A stretch of DNA of 64,000 nucleotides from positions 5,134,501-5,198,500 of the forward strand of contig CP126199.1 in the NCBI GenBank assembly GCA_030272155.1, given 5' to 3'. This DNA comes from Tetradesmus obliquus. Lineage: Eukaryota; Chlorophyta; Chlorophyceae; Sphaeropleales; Scenedesmaceae. Under the pieces are notes generated by a model that saw nothing but the letters and a program-made list of their open reading frames with translations, was not told where the DNA came from and made no database searches. Position 1 is the stretch's first letter; each line of letters begins with the position of its first letter. Of the stretch, positions 12,535 to 24,109 are shown one piece after another. Made by a program: the position numbers and the translations under genes.

Positions 12535-13129
12535 AGGCGCACCAGATCAGCGTCATCAACATGAGCCTGGGCATCTACCGCTCCAGCCTGACCGAGGGCC
12601 TGGCAGGCACGCTGTGCGACATCGTGAGACAGCTGGAGGCGGCCGGCATCGTGGTGGTGTGTGCAGCAAGTGAGCAGAATGTTTCCCTGGTTTGGTTGTC
12701 GCAAGTTATGCATGCTTTTGGGACACCCTGAGGATGATAACTGTGACATTGTGCGCCAGCTGAAGGCAGCCGGCATTGTGGTGGTCTGCGCAGCGAGTAG
12801 GTCTTTTATCCATTTATGTTTTGCCTGGGTTACAGTGGATGACATGCATGCGTCAGGGACAGGTATACAGTGGTGACATCGTGCGGCAGCTGCAAACAGC
12901 CGACATTGTGGTGGCAGATGCAGCACGTGAGCAAATGTTCTGCTAGCTCGCCTTGCCGCGGCTGCACACCTCTTGTCATGTGCTCTCTGTCCCGTGCAGG
13001 CAATGAAGGCCAGCCCAGCAACAGCATCCTGCTGCATACCAACTGCTGCTGCTGCTGCTGCTGCTTCTGCTGTTGGCTCCCGTGCAGGCAATGAAGGCCA
13101 GCCCAGCAACAACATCCTGCTGCATACCA

Positions 13130-13184
<55 letters not shown>

Positions 13185-13236
13185 GCTCCCGTGCAGGCAA
13201 TGAAGGCCAGCCCAGCAACAGCATCCTGCTGCATAC

Positions 13237-13272
<36 letters not shown>

Positions 13273-14026
13273 GCTCCCGTGCAGGCAATGAAGGCCAGCC
13301 CAGCAACAGCATCCTGCTGCATACCAACTGCTGCTGCTGCTGCTGCTACTGCTGCTTCTGCTGTTGGCTCCCGTGCAGGCAATGAAGGCCAGCCCAGCAA
13401 CAACATGCTGCCCCATACCAACTGCTGCTGCTGCTGCTGCTGCTGCTGCACAGGCAATGAAGGCCAGCCCAGTAATAATGTGGCGCCCGCAGCCTGCCCC
13501 TCTGCCATCTCAGTCACGGCAATGGACCCGGGCCAAGGCGAGCAGAACATTAACCAGACTGTGCCGGATTGGAGCAACTACTACTGGCTGATAGAGACTC
13601 CTGTGGGGGACTATGTGCCTATGAACCAGGACAAGATGACGCGCACGATTGCAGGGCCAGGTACGACGCTGTGTGTGTATGTGTATCTGTGCGTGGGAGC
13701 TGGTGGAGGTCGTGTGTGGTAGGCAGTAGCCTGGGAGCTGCCACGTGTTTGCTGCCGCGCGCTTGCTGGTGCATGGCTGCACTTGCATACGAGAAGAGCG
13801 CAGCAGAAGACAGCGTTGTCCGCCAGCAGCCGGCTGCTACAGGTCATGCACATGGATGATGCCCTGCATCGTTAATTCAACATTGACGTGCCTGGCGTGC
13901 TGGGCCGGTCATGTGCAGCCTGCCCAGAAACATTGGTTTGTGTGGACCCTGTGCAAGTGCTCCCATGTCACAAAACCATGCCGCACTGCAGACAGCTGTC
14001 ACCCTGCCTGCAACCGACATCGCCCG

Positions 14027-14064
<38 letters not shown>

Positions 14065-14374
14065 AGGCGTGGACATCAACAGCACCTGCTCCACTCCCCG
14101 CAGCAAGACTGGCTACTGCGAGCTGTCAGGCACCTCGCAAGCCACGCCTTTTGTGGCGGGAATCTACGCGCGCTGCTTCGCCAGCGGCGCATGCCTCGAG
14201 TCGCTGGGCCGGAATAACAGTTACATTCCGATCGAGGAATTCACGGTGCACAACGTGGAAAACCCTAGCTACGGGTTTTCGAGGGATCCGATCCGCATTG
14301 TGCCCAACTCACAGCGGCAGAATGCGAATACCACGCGGTACTATGGCTACCTGGTGTGGGCGGATGCTTATTGA
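6977..14374 (+). CDS. Subtilisin-like serine protease B (S8 family), full length
   Basis: Tandem paralogue of subtilase A. Exons: 6977 to about 7157 (donor uncertain; 7097 and 7142 also fit the phase), 7495-7582, 8009-8343, 9011-9361, 9582-10016, 10331-10386, 10617-10824, 11231-11281, 11908-12053, 12537-12669, 13454-13660, 14067-14374. Residues 1-35 form a basic start plus hydrophobic signal peptide ending near GHASA. The next exon opens an I9 propeptide ([12 protein letters not shown]), followed by poly-Ser, two Cys-rich exons, a PPPPSPPPP stalk and the catalytic domain: Asp in AVAVLDTGV, His in GHGTHVSG, Asn in AASNEGQ, Ser in [12 protein letters not shown]. Compared with A it lacks the intron inside the propeptide but has an extra one (12054-12536) before ISVINMSLG. 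Its introns carry six groups of exon echoes. Secreted wall protease is the likely role, by family. Confidence 0.88.
8401..8700 (+). repeat. Exon echo array: three copies of a subtilase B propeptide exon end
   Basis: Copies of 8283-8345 at about 8402, 8518 and 8634, a 116-base period. Each contains [16 protein letters not shown] and an intact GTGAGGG donor followed by the same T-rich intron start. Exon end plus intron start was therefore duplicated as one unit. Confidence 0.9.
10954..11004 (+). repeat. Exon echo: catalytic-His exon end, subtilase B
   Basis: Copy of 10775-10826 ([14 protein letters not shown]) about 179 bases downstream, with GTGCGT donor kept. The same exon end is echoed in paralogue A at 3101-3146. 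Confidence 0.8.
11667..11840 (+). repeat. Exon echo array: head of subtilase B exon 11908-12053
   Basis: Two copies, starting at 11668 and 11788 after ATGCAG acceptors, both reading PIVGLKIL as the real exon does. Period is 120 bases. Confidence 0.85.
12285..12475 (+). repeat. Exon echo array: head of subtilase B exon 12537-12669
   Basis: Two copies, near 12290 and 12412, of the segment encoding HQISVIN, each followed by a CTG run and separated by about 123 bases. They fill the intron that subtilase A lacks. Confidence 0.85.
12735..12932 (+). repeat. Exon echo array: tail of subtilase B exon 12537-12669
   Basis: Two copies of the segment encoding [14 protein letters not shown], near 12738 and 12872, with decaying donors (GTAGGT and GTGAGC). 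Confidence 0.8.
12983..13453 (+). repeat. Exon echo array: five acceptor copies upstream of subtilase B exon 13454-13660
   Basis: The unit is GTGCAG acceptor, GCAATGAAGGCCAGCCC exon head, then a CTG run. Copies begin at 12999, 13087, 13196, 13284 and 13378, with the real exon at 13454. Period is 75-109 bases, varying mainly with CTG run length. Confidence 0.92.
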
Positions 14375-17149
14375 ATTCGTTGCTAATTATATGCTTAACT
14401 TTAGCAGCAGCTGCGCAAGCTAGTCGCACACAGCAGCTCGGTGTACATTGGTGCGACTGCGGTGTTGTGTTGTGCTGTGCTGCACCCTGAAAAGCATGCC
14501 ACACGCGCAACGCACAGCATCCCATAGCAATATCCTTGCAAGCAACGTCCAGTGATTGCACTTTTTTTGTGTGTCTGAGCACTGCAGTGGATCATTCAAG
14601 GTGATGGGAGCAGCATCTGTCCATGTGCTGTACTGGGACTTGAAACCGCTCCAATGTTTCCTACCTGAATGGAAGACATATGCATGATTTTCCCCCCATG
14701 ATTGTCACAGACAAAGTTTTATTCAATGCACGTACAGTGAGGGTGCTCCTGGTGTGTAGGTTGCTGTTGGGGTAAGGCCATGAAGTCAGAAACAATGCCG
14801 CAACCCCGGTCAAAACAAAGCTGACAACGCACCTCGAGATATGTTACAATGGCTGTCAATGCAGCCTCGCATCTTGATGCACCCAACCTGCACCCAACCA
14901 GCTTGCACCACATGCCGTGAGGGCACAGCTTCCCCAAACCACAGCTTCCCCAAAACCTGATACATCCTCTGATGCCGACAAAGAAAGCCGTAGCGGCCGC
15001 TAAAGAAGCATGAGCTGCCATTCAGCGCTGCATTGCTGCCGCTTTTCTTTTGCCACCAACGAGCCTTGACCCGTCCTGCCATGCACCCATCACAACTTTG
15101 AAAAACAGCCAACAAGAACAACAATAAGACAAGAGATGCATGCAGCATGCCATTGCTCATTTGCCTGGGAAGCCAGCTGCTAAGACGCTTTTTGAAGTTG
15201 CAGCAATTGCAAGCCACAAGTAGTGGAACCGGGCACATTAAGCCCACATAGCTGCAGCGCAAGTAGCCACGTAAAAAGTAACTGAATTAGTAGTGTATTC
15301 CTATTTTCCAAGTCATGCAACGGCGCAGCAACTGCGCTGCAACTGCTGATCAGCTGCAGCTGTCTCGTAGGCGCCAGTGGGGCACATTGCCTGTGAAGTG
15401 TAGCAGTGGCACACCAAAGTAGCAGCTGGCGTGCATGAGATATGCACAGGTACCACCAAACCGCACAAGTAAGAATCTCCAAGTCAGCTAACTTACAAAC
15501 AGGCTTCACAAGTCTGCGATCCACCAGCCAGCGCCCGGCCGCACCAACCGCCACCGAATTGTGATGCCGTCACAAGTGAAGTGACGCGTAGGGCTCAGGA
15601 ACAGCCATGTAATGCACCTGACTAGCTGCAACAGCCGAAACACAGCCCCCAAACGCAACCATGCAATACACGTGGCACAAACGCGCCAATGTACACCAAT
15701 ACATACACCACATGCAGCAGCAGCCGTGCTTTGTTTAAGACCGTATCCTAGTGCACGGCAGCAGCATCCCACTGTTCATGTAATCAGCAGTGTCGCATGC
15801 GCATCTGCCAGGGTTGATGGGCAGTACTGCAGCACAAGAATGCCACCAGATTTGAAGCACCTTTCACACCATTTTGATATCAGGCAAACATCCTGTTGAA
15901 GGCAGCACACTGATGACGTGATGAATACGTAACAGCTGGTACTGCCACATTCAGCAGCACAGCATGCTGCTGCAACACTGCATCAGGCCCTACAGCAGCC
16001 TGAGGGTAATGCTGCAGCACAGACAAATGAGCCATGCATGAACAGGAACAGGCAGCTGCCAAGAAGACCGCTGGACAGTGCAGTACTACAGGCAAATCGC
16101 CCCGGTAATACCAGGTGCTACGCTTTCAAGACACAGCAGCACTAGCAACGCATCAGCCACACAGCACCTGGCGGCATCGTGTGACATACTCATCCGTGAT
16201 GCACACACAGAGCCGTTGCGCTGCACGCAAAACACGAACACCCTGCATTTGCAATACAATTTAAGGCGCTGCGGCACCATACTGCCACTGCTCCCGCCAC
16301 ACTGCTGCACTGCTGCTGGTGGCCCACATGTACCTCCTTGCAGTATCTGGCAATCTTGTGTGCATGGCATGCCACAGCCCCAACCCAAATACAGCGGATT
16401 ATCCACAAACAAGCAAGACACACACAATGCTGGAATTTACTATATTCTAGCAAAAAACGACCTCTCACAGATGCGGTGTAGCTCACGCCCACATGCGCCC
16501 ACATGCGCAGCTCCTGTGAACAACCAACCAACCGGGAGTGACCTCATTGCATATGGATGTATATGTGCTTCACCTCATTCAGTACATGCACGGTGCAGAG
16601 TTGAACATTGCCTTGCGGCAGGTGCCACCCAGACCTGAAAACACCATGTATAAAGGCGACTTCAAACAATAAATGCAAGGCACTGTGCGTGTGGTGCTGC
16701 AATGCTGCAATCAGCTGCAGCAATGACAATTGCCTGTATGCATGTAGAGTGTCTGTAGAATGCCAGTAAATTGAACGCGTTCCTGTGTGTGAGTTATTGT
16801 GGCTGTATCAAGTGCGTGATTTGCTGCACTCCACTGTTGGCACCTCTATTGTTAGCACCCCTGTTGATGGCGAGTAACGATGAGATCTAAGCAAATAATC
16901 AAAACAACGAGGAAACCCCAAAGTCGCATCCCGCATCAGCACAAGGCACACACTGCACAAAGCGCACACTGCTCCAAGCGCGCGCTGCAAAATGAACACA
17001 CAAACGGACGCCGTACCCTGTAGCACCTCGAAAGCCATGGGAGACGGCATACTCACACACAAAAACGGTATCCTACAAGGGAAAAACCTGTACTTCACAA
17101 CACCTGTAGTTGCCAACACATGCACCACCGCAAGGCACAGCATGAATCA
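14375..17149. other. Convergent intergenic region, no gene seen
   Basis: About 2.8 kb between the stop of subtilase B and the stop of the zinc-finger gene, which face each other. CAG/CTG runs are rare here and no open frame shows a recognisable domain, splice-consistent exon chain or repeat. It presumably holds two 3' UTRs. Several short open frames on both strands look like chance. Confidence 0.5.
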
Positions 17150-20100
17150 TCAGCCCCAGAAAGGACGAGGTGGGCTGCCAGCAAACGAGCCACCTGGCTG
17201 CTGCTGCTGCTGCATGGCCTGCTGCTGCTGCAACGCCATCTGCTGCTGCAGCATTGCCTGCTGCTGCATTTGCTGCTGCACCTGCTGCTGCATAGACATC
17301 TGCTGCTGTAGCACGACCTGCTGCTGCTGCTGTTGCTGCTGCTGCAGAGCATTCCAGGTTTGGAGTGCCCCAGTCGCTGCGCTGAAGCCACCCCCCTGCC
17401 CCTGCTGCAGAGCAGCAGCCGCAGTTGGGCTCAGGTTTGCAGGCATCCCAGCAGACACACTCATGCCCTGTGGCAGCAGCACCACTGGCTGCTGCATTGC
17501 CACCTGCTGCTGCTGCTGCTGGATCATCTGCTGTGGCATCACCGCCTGCTGCTGCATGTAGATCTGCTGCCCTGCTGTCTCAGGCCCCCACATGGAGAAC
17601 GAAAGGTTCTCGTTTTGGGCATCATCCAAGAACTGCAGCAGCAACAGCAGGTGCAGCAACAGGGATGAGCGCGGCACAACGGTACAGGAAAGACCAGCCA
17701 ACAACCCAAGTCATACTCAACATGAAGTCCATGGCTAGGCCTGCACACACTAGCAATGCAGTCACCAAGCTCAGTGTAGTCCGCATGACAGCCTCACCAA
17801 TGCTATGAAAGCTGTTGTTCAACATAAGCGCGTGCACTATGATAGCAATCAGAGAGTGAGCCATGCATTGCCGGCTGCCCCTGCAGGCTTTGCCCACCTG
17901 CGCTGGCATCAGCTGCTGTGACATACACGCCATCCCAGACTGCTGCTGCTGCATCAGCTGCAGCTGTGCCTGCTGCGTTGGAGACAGCGAGTCTAACAGC
18001 ATAACTGGCATCCGTCCTGCAGCCTGCTGCTGCTGCTGCAGGCGCTGCATCTGCAGCATCTGCTGCTGCTGCTGCTGCAGGCGCTGCATCTGCAGCATCT
18101 GCTGCTGCTGCTGTGTGCTGCGGCCACCAGCCATCATAGCTGATGTGTACACTGGCTGCATGCCAGGCCCTGCAATACTGCTTTCCATGCCAGTGCTGCT
18201 AACTGACACAGGGCTTAGCCTACCAGGGCTTAAGCCAGCCACTGGCATGCCCAAAGGCGAGCTGCAGCTGCTGCCTGGCACTGACACCTGCCCAGGAAGC
18301 GGCTGCAGCTGCAGTACTGCTGCAGACGCTGGCAGCACAGCAGCAGGGGGCGTGTAACCGTCACTCAGGCTGCGGCCGGTCCTGACAGCATGCATCTCCA
18401 AGGTGCTGCGCATCAGCGCCTGGCTGTTCAGCAGCATCTGCTGCTGCTGCTGCTGCTGGCTGTCAGGGGCAAACTGCCCCATAGGCCTGGCCCCTTGCAG
18501 GAGAGGCAGGGCGCTGCCGCTGCCGCAGCTGCTGGCTGTGCCGCTGCCGCTGCCTTGGCGGCTGACAGCCCCCAGCAGCTGCGGCAGCGACTGCTGCCCT
18601 GGCTGATGATGGTGCAGCAGCGCCTCAACTTGCTGCTGCTGGGGTGTTGGTGAGGAGCTCAGGAGGCCGAATGACCTGCTGGATACTAGCGTAGGGGCGC
18701 TGCTGGCGCGCTGCTGCTGCTGCGGCTGCGGCAGGCCGGTCAGGGAGCTCAATGGTGGCGCCATCAGGACTTGCATGCCTGCAAGACCCTGCTGCTGCTG
18801 CTGCAGTAGTGCTGGTTGTGGCCTGGACACGGCAGGTGCTGCTGCAGCTGCAGCTGCTTGGCTGTCTGGCAGGCTCAGCAGCTCAAGTGCCTTGAATGCA
18901 CCTGTCAGCCCTTGCTCAACAGAGCTGCCAGCAGCAGCAGCAGCAGACAGGTGCAAAGGTGCCGCAGCAGCACCACCCAGGGCACCGCTAGAGCTGCTGC
19001 TGCTGATGCCTGGTCCACCTAGCAATCCACCAACACCAACACCACCCTGCTGCTGCTGCTGCTGCATGAGTGCTCCAGCCTCCCCAGCCTGCTGCTGCAG
19101 GCGCTGTGTGGAGCTGTGTGTGCTGCTGCCTGCGCCGGTGCTGCTGTTGCTGCTGCCGGTGTTGTTGCGCTGGTGGCGCTCCTTGCGGGGTGGGCGCGGG
19201 AACATGTCATCGTCAGCGTTGGACAGCCCAGGGGGCAGCGGCCGCAGCTCATCTGCAAGTCAAACAAAAGTCAAACAAAAGCAAAACAAAGTTAGTTATG
19301 TGCGGTCGCTCAGCACAGCAGACAACACAGCGCATGACATATTTGGCGTGAAGGAGACGCCCACTGGTTTGCTGGGTGACGACACCCAGCTGCAGCTGTA
19401 ACAGCCGGCTGCGTGGCGGGGGTTGCGGTGTTCCTGCAAGCTGGCGCTGGATTACTCCTGCAAGCATCAAGCAGCCCCTTCCGCTAGAACTGCCACTGCT
19501 GCAGGACTGGTGCTGCTGCAGGACCAACCTCACACAAGCGGCTGCGCATGCATGTCTGTAGCCCTGTGCCCACATGCTGCCCAAGAGGATGCCCTGTCCA
19601 AACAGCAGCCATCCAAGCATTCCTGCAAGACTCACGTTGCTCGTGTGCGAAGAAGCAGATGGGCCTGTTGCAGGCTGGGCCCAGCTCACAGAGGCAGGTC
19701 ATGTACCTGGCAGCACAGCAGTACACAGCGCAGCAGCAGCAGCAGCAGCGAGGGTTAGCTGCAGACTGTGATGCTACCTGCCGCTGCAGCAGCGGTGCTC
19801 TCATGTCTCAGAAGGTGTGTGTACCTATGCTGCTGTCCTGCAACCATCTGCTGCGCTGCTGCTGCGGTGATGACTCACTGGTGTGAGTCATGACATAGAC
19901 CTTAGCCCGACACCACAGGATGCCTGCTGCACTGCTGGTGCTTTCACTGAAAGCTACAGGCTGCCATTACTTGTCAAAACCAGGACTAATGCAGAGCGCC
20001 TCACCTGTCTGGATGCAGCCAGTACTCCCACAGGTTCTGCAAAAAGGAGCATGTGGCAGATTGCAGGCCTCGTCAGTGGCACATGGCATGCACAAGCAGG

Positions 20101-20830
20101 TGATGCGGGTTGAGCACTCAACTCTGCGTGTATCGCAGCAGCCTGTCAGATAAAGAGCCAGCAACACATCTAACACCAGCATGTGCAGGGCGCTGCGTGC
20201 TGATTGGGTCGGCAGGCACAGCACCTCCAACTGTGGCTGTGATGCTAGCGCTGTGGCGGCTGCCACCATTGGCTGCAGCACTGCGGGTGCTCTGGCACTA
20301 TGCTCACGTGTGTGCAGTTGCAGTCATCAGCTCTGGGGCACACTTTCTTCTGCAGGCGGCAACACACGTGTGAGTTGCGGCCGGTGTGGGAGGTTTGACC
20401 ACAGTTTGACTGCATGAGTTACCCGCATGAGTCACGCAAACTCGTAAATCAAAGACAAATATTGCTTAAATATAGCATTTGCGGCAACTACGCGCGATGA
20501 GCGCCACACTGGGCAGCCACCGCAGCCAATCGCAGGTTGGCCACTCACCGCACGCGCCTCGGGGCACTGGACTGCCTGGTACTTGCTGGGATGCCTGCGA
20601 CGGGCCCTCTCCCCGCGATGTGCGTAAACACACTGTTCCCACTCGTGTTTGTGCCCTTGCTTTGGGCAGAGCGGGATCTTGTACTGAAACATCATGAAGT
20701 CGTGGCTGCCTATCTTGCCTTTGCCTATGACTGCCGATTCCTCCTTCATAGTTGCTGTTTTTGTGCTGTCAACGACGCTAGAGAGCGTGGCAGCAGGAGC
20801 CACTGCTAGACCCCACAGGTAGTACTGCAA
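17150..20830 (-). CDS. Arginine-rich tandem CCCH zinc-finger protein (plant RR-TZF type), 754 aa
   Basis: Exons in coding order: 20830-20549, 20349-20308, 20036-20005, 19706-19636, 19252-17898, 17632-17150. All junctions are GT-AG and in phase. The N-terminal exon carries the plant arginine-rich motif (HDFMMFQYKIPLC, then GERARRRHPSKY). The joined exons give C-X8-C-X5-C-X3-H, a 16-residue linker containing EYWLHPDRY, and C-X5-C-X4-C-X3-H ending CFFAHEQHELRP, the exact spacing of plant RR-TZF proteins. The remaining roughly 600 residues are Gln-, Ser- and Ala-rich. Family members bind AU-rich mRNA and sit in P-bodies and stress granules; the Gln-rich tail would suit condensation. ATG 20830 is the first in frame; ATG 20749 (MKEES) is an alternative start. 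Its introns show no exon echoes. Confidence 0.9.
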
Positions 20831-22392
20831 AGTGTCTTGATGCGTCCCGAGTCAGCCAGATTATCTATATTCGATGGTAAAGGTCTATCGATCGCCGCAA
20901 GGTCGTGCTCTAGCACCCTCGAGTTTGGTGATTCATTGGCAAATGCTGCTTACTCGATGTATAGCATGCACCTAAATGTTTGAAATGTCCGACAAACCTA
21001 TTTAAGTTGCAGAAAGCCACGCCATCGCATGAGAATGTGAGGGTCCGCACTGGGGATAATCTGTTATGACATTGTGGTAAGGCCCCAATGTCGTTTCCAA
21101 CCTACGCGCTGAGAGCGACCCTTTAAAAATGACGCATTCAGTAAATTTATTATATAGCGTCTGACAAACTTCATCTGCCCAGTGAGTCACAGGGCACGGA
21201 TGACTCCCTCGGTCTGTGAGTATCACAATTCGATCCAATCTCAACAATTCAATGCTTTATCGGCTTTTAAACATTCTCCAAGCGGCTTTTAGATTGGCTC
21301 TGGGTCGGCACAGGCTGTAAGGCGCTTTCGATAAGCCACGTTCCGCCTCAGGCACCCCAAGGATGCGCACCGCTTCTGTGCTCGACTCTGTACCATTGTT
21401 TCTGCAACCAAAGCAAGTGCATTCTGATATTCACAGAGAGTCACCGGCCTGTTGCAGTTGTATCTTCAGACACAACAGATATTGGTTTGGATGCTTTTCG
21501 GTTTGGCTGCACGGTTGCTTGTGAGCATCACAGGCCTGTACAATTTGCACACCATCCAGTGGGGCAAGAGTAATTGGCGGCCAGGCAGGCTCCAGCCTCT
21601 GTTGTTGAACCACTGGTGACATGGCATGAGGCAGGTCAGTGCAAAGTCGTCGCGCTGCCAGCAGCGGCGTTTGACCTTTGTGCAGGGCTTGCAGGCTGGG
21701 CTGCTTGGACACCTCTGCAGTTCACCAAAAAAACAGCATTCGCCTTCAGTTCCAGAATATGTAAAACCGCCCCAATCTTCGGACAATGCACTGTACCAGA
21801 GTCGAGCCAGTCAGCAGTCAGAGTCGCGTCAAGAGTCCATCCAGTGGCACTTGACAGACTGCTGTTCCTAGGGCAACAGCACAAGCAGAACCTACAGGCT
21901 TCAGCTGATACGGTCCATGTGAGGTCAAGTTCAAAGAGTAATGCGGCAGTGGTCCAAAATGATGGCGCAGACCGTTGCAATCAGCTGCAGCGCTGGTTGT
22001 CTATCCTGCAAGGTCTTGCTTCGAGCTCAGACTGCATGCATCTGCAATGTCTCCTGGACTGGCACCAGTACCTCGCATCGCCTTAACAAACGCAGTTCAG
22101 AAAACGCTTGACCGTACCTGCGTGCAGCCGTATGCAGCTGCGCCTGTCTCTGGTCCACGTGGCAGCCCCGACAGCAGCACCGACAGAGCTTGCAAAGCCC
22201 TAGGAGGCCGGACAAGGCCCATTGGCAGTCACTTGAAAACCCAAAGCACACAATCAGCTGGTGCATTAGTTTTATTTTTGTACCAGGCCGTAGGCGAGCA
22301 GCTGGTGACACTGGGTGCCGACGTCATCCTTGTTTCGTTTCCAACGAGCCTCGGAGGTATGCACGCGAAGCCAGCTCTTCAAATACGCAACC
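20831..22392. other. Divergent promoter region between zinc-finger gene and unknown gene
   Basis: About 1.6 kb between two divergently transcribed genes. The part from 20831 to 21450 is noticeably richer in A and T and free of CAG runs, as expected of a promoter. An open frame at 21574-22086 on the plus strand has no recognisable domain or codon pattern, and I do not call it a gene. Confidence 0.4.
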
Positions 22393-23821
22393 ATGGTACC
22401 TTACGACCGGGCATTTGTGTATCCGAAGGTTTTTCACAATCAGGTGAGGCGGCTGCAAGGAATGCCTGTAGAAAGCACCAGGGGCAGCAGCAGCAGTAGC
22501 AGCAATGTCAGCAGCACAGCTGCTGTTGTCTCCTTTGCTGGATTGCTGCAAATGCAGTACAACGTTCGCTTCAAACATAGTTAACAAACAAGCCAAGCAG
22601 CTAGCTTGACTGCAGTGCTGCTGCGCGCTGTTCTTGCCTCAGCACTGCTGCTGTGACAGCATCACAAGCTGACCGGGTAGCCACCTGCCAACCTGTTTAA
22701 TGTACACACTGCCGTGCCTCACAGTGTTGTGGCCAGACCAACGGCAGTGCCGATTGCACACCTGGCAGCTGCTACACCTGCTGCCCGCACAGCACACACA
22801 GAGCTGTCGCAGCTGCAACAGCCAACACCTCAGCAGAGCAGCAGCAGCAGCAGCAGCAGCACATATCAGAGTCCCAATTCAAACAGCGATGGCGGAGGCC
22901 AGCATCCCTGCAGCCGTCATGCCTGCAGCAGCAGAAGTTCAGGGTGAAGTTCCAGCAGCTGCAATCCAAGTTCACAGCGGAACTCCCAGCGCACCTGCTG
23001 CCACACCGTACAGCCCCATCCTGGGCACATCGCTGGCACTGGACCAGATACACAAGGTGTGACTAGAATCTTGAGCGGGGTGTGGTGTAGCATGGGTCAA
23101 GATGCATGTGGCAGGCAGTTGCAGCATGGGCATCAGCTTCTGGCCAACCACTGCTCAACGTGCTCAACCACCTCATCCCCATTGCGTGCAGACAAGGTTG
23201 TCAAACAACAAGAACACGTCTGCCGTGTGCTGCTTTCGCTGCAGGTCAAGATGCACGTGGCAGGCAGCTGCAGCGTGGGCATCCGCTTCCGCTGAACTTG
23301 TTACTTCAACAAGCCCATAACACAAACTGAACAGCACTGTGGCAATGTGCCGCAAACACAGGTCAAGATGCATGTGGCAGGCAGCTGCAGCATGGGCATC
23401 CGCTTCCGCTGAACTTGTTACTTCAACCAGCCCATAACACAAACTGAACAGCACTGTGGCAATCTGCCGCAAACGCAGGTCAAGATGCACGTGGCAGGCA
23501 GCTGCAGCATGGGCATCAGCTTCTGGCCCAGCTTCTCATTCAAGCCCCCTGAGCGTGAAGCGCAAGCCGGCACTGTCACCCTGGTGCCAAACACTGCAGC
23601 CAACCACCCAGCCGCCAGCTCAGCAGCAGCAGCAGCAGCAGATGTGCAGGGCGGCAGCAGCAGCGGCAACGGCGGCGCACCTGGTGATACAGCGCCAGCA
23701 GCAGCAGCAGCAGCAGAAGGAGAGACGGCAGGCGCGCGCCCACCATGCAGCTGCAGCCACCTGCTGCATATCAACTTCACCAGGGTGAGGCACAGCAGCA
23801 GCAGCAGCAGCAGCAGCAGCC

Positions 23822-23852
<31 letters not shown>

Positions 23853-24071
23853 CAGCACCTGGCTGTGGCTTGCAAGCAGCTACTACCAGTCCAGGTCATA
23901 TTGCCTGGCAGCGCAGCAGGCTTGCTGTGCCGGGCAAGCAGCACACTCCACCTTGCCAGCAAAAAGGATGCCCGCTGCAGCCAAGCTGCTGGTCCGTCCT
24001 ATTCTTTGGTGTTTGTATTGGTATTGGTATTGAATGCTGCTTTGCATTCCTGCTTGCCTCTTGACTGCTTG

Positions 24072-24109
<38 letters not shown>

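Noticed and set aside
21574-22086. 170-residue open frame as a gene
   Set aside because: No domain, no repeat-coded composition like neighbouring exons, no splice partners; probably promoter DNA of the divergent pair.
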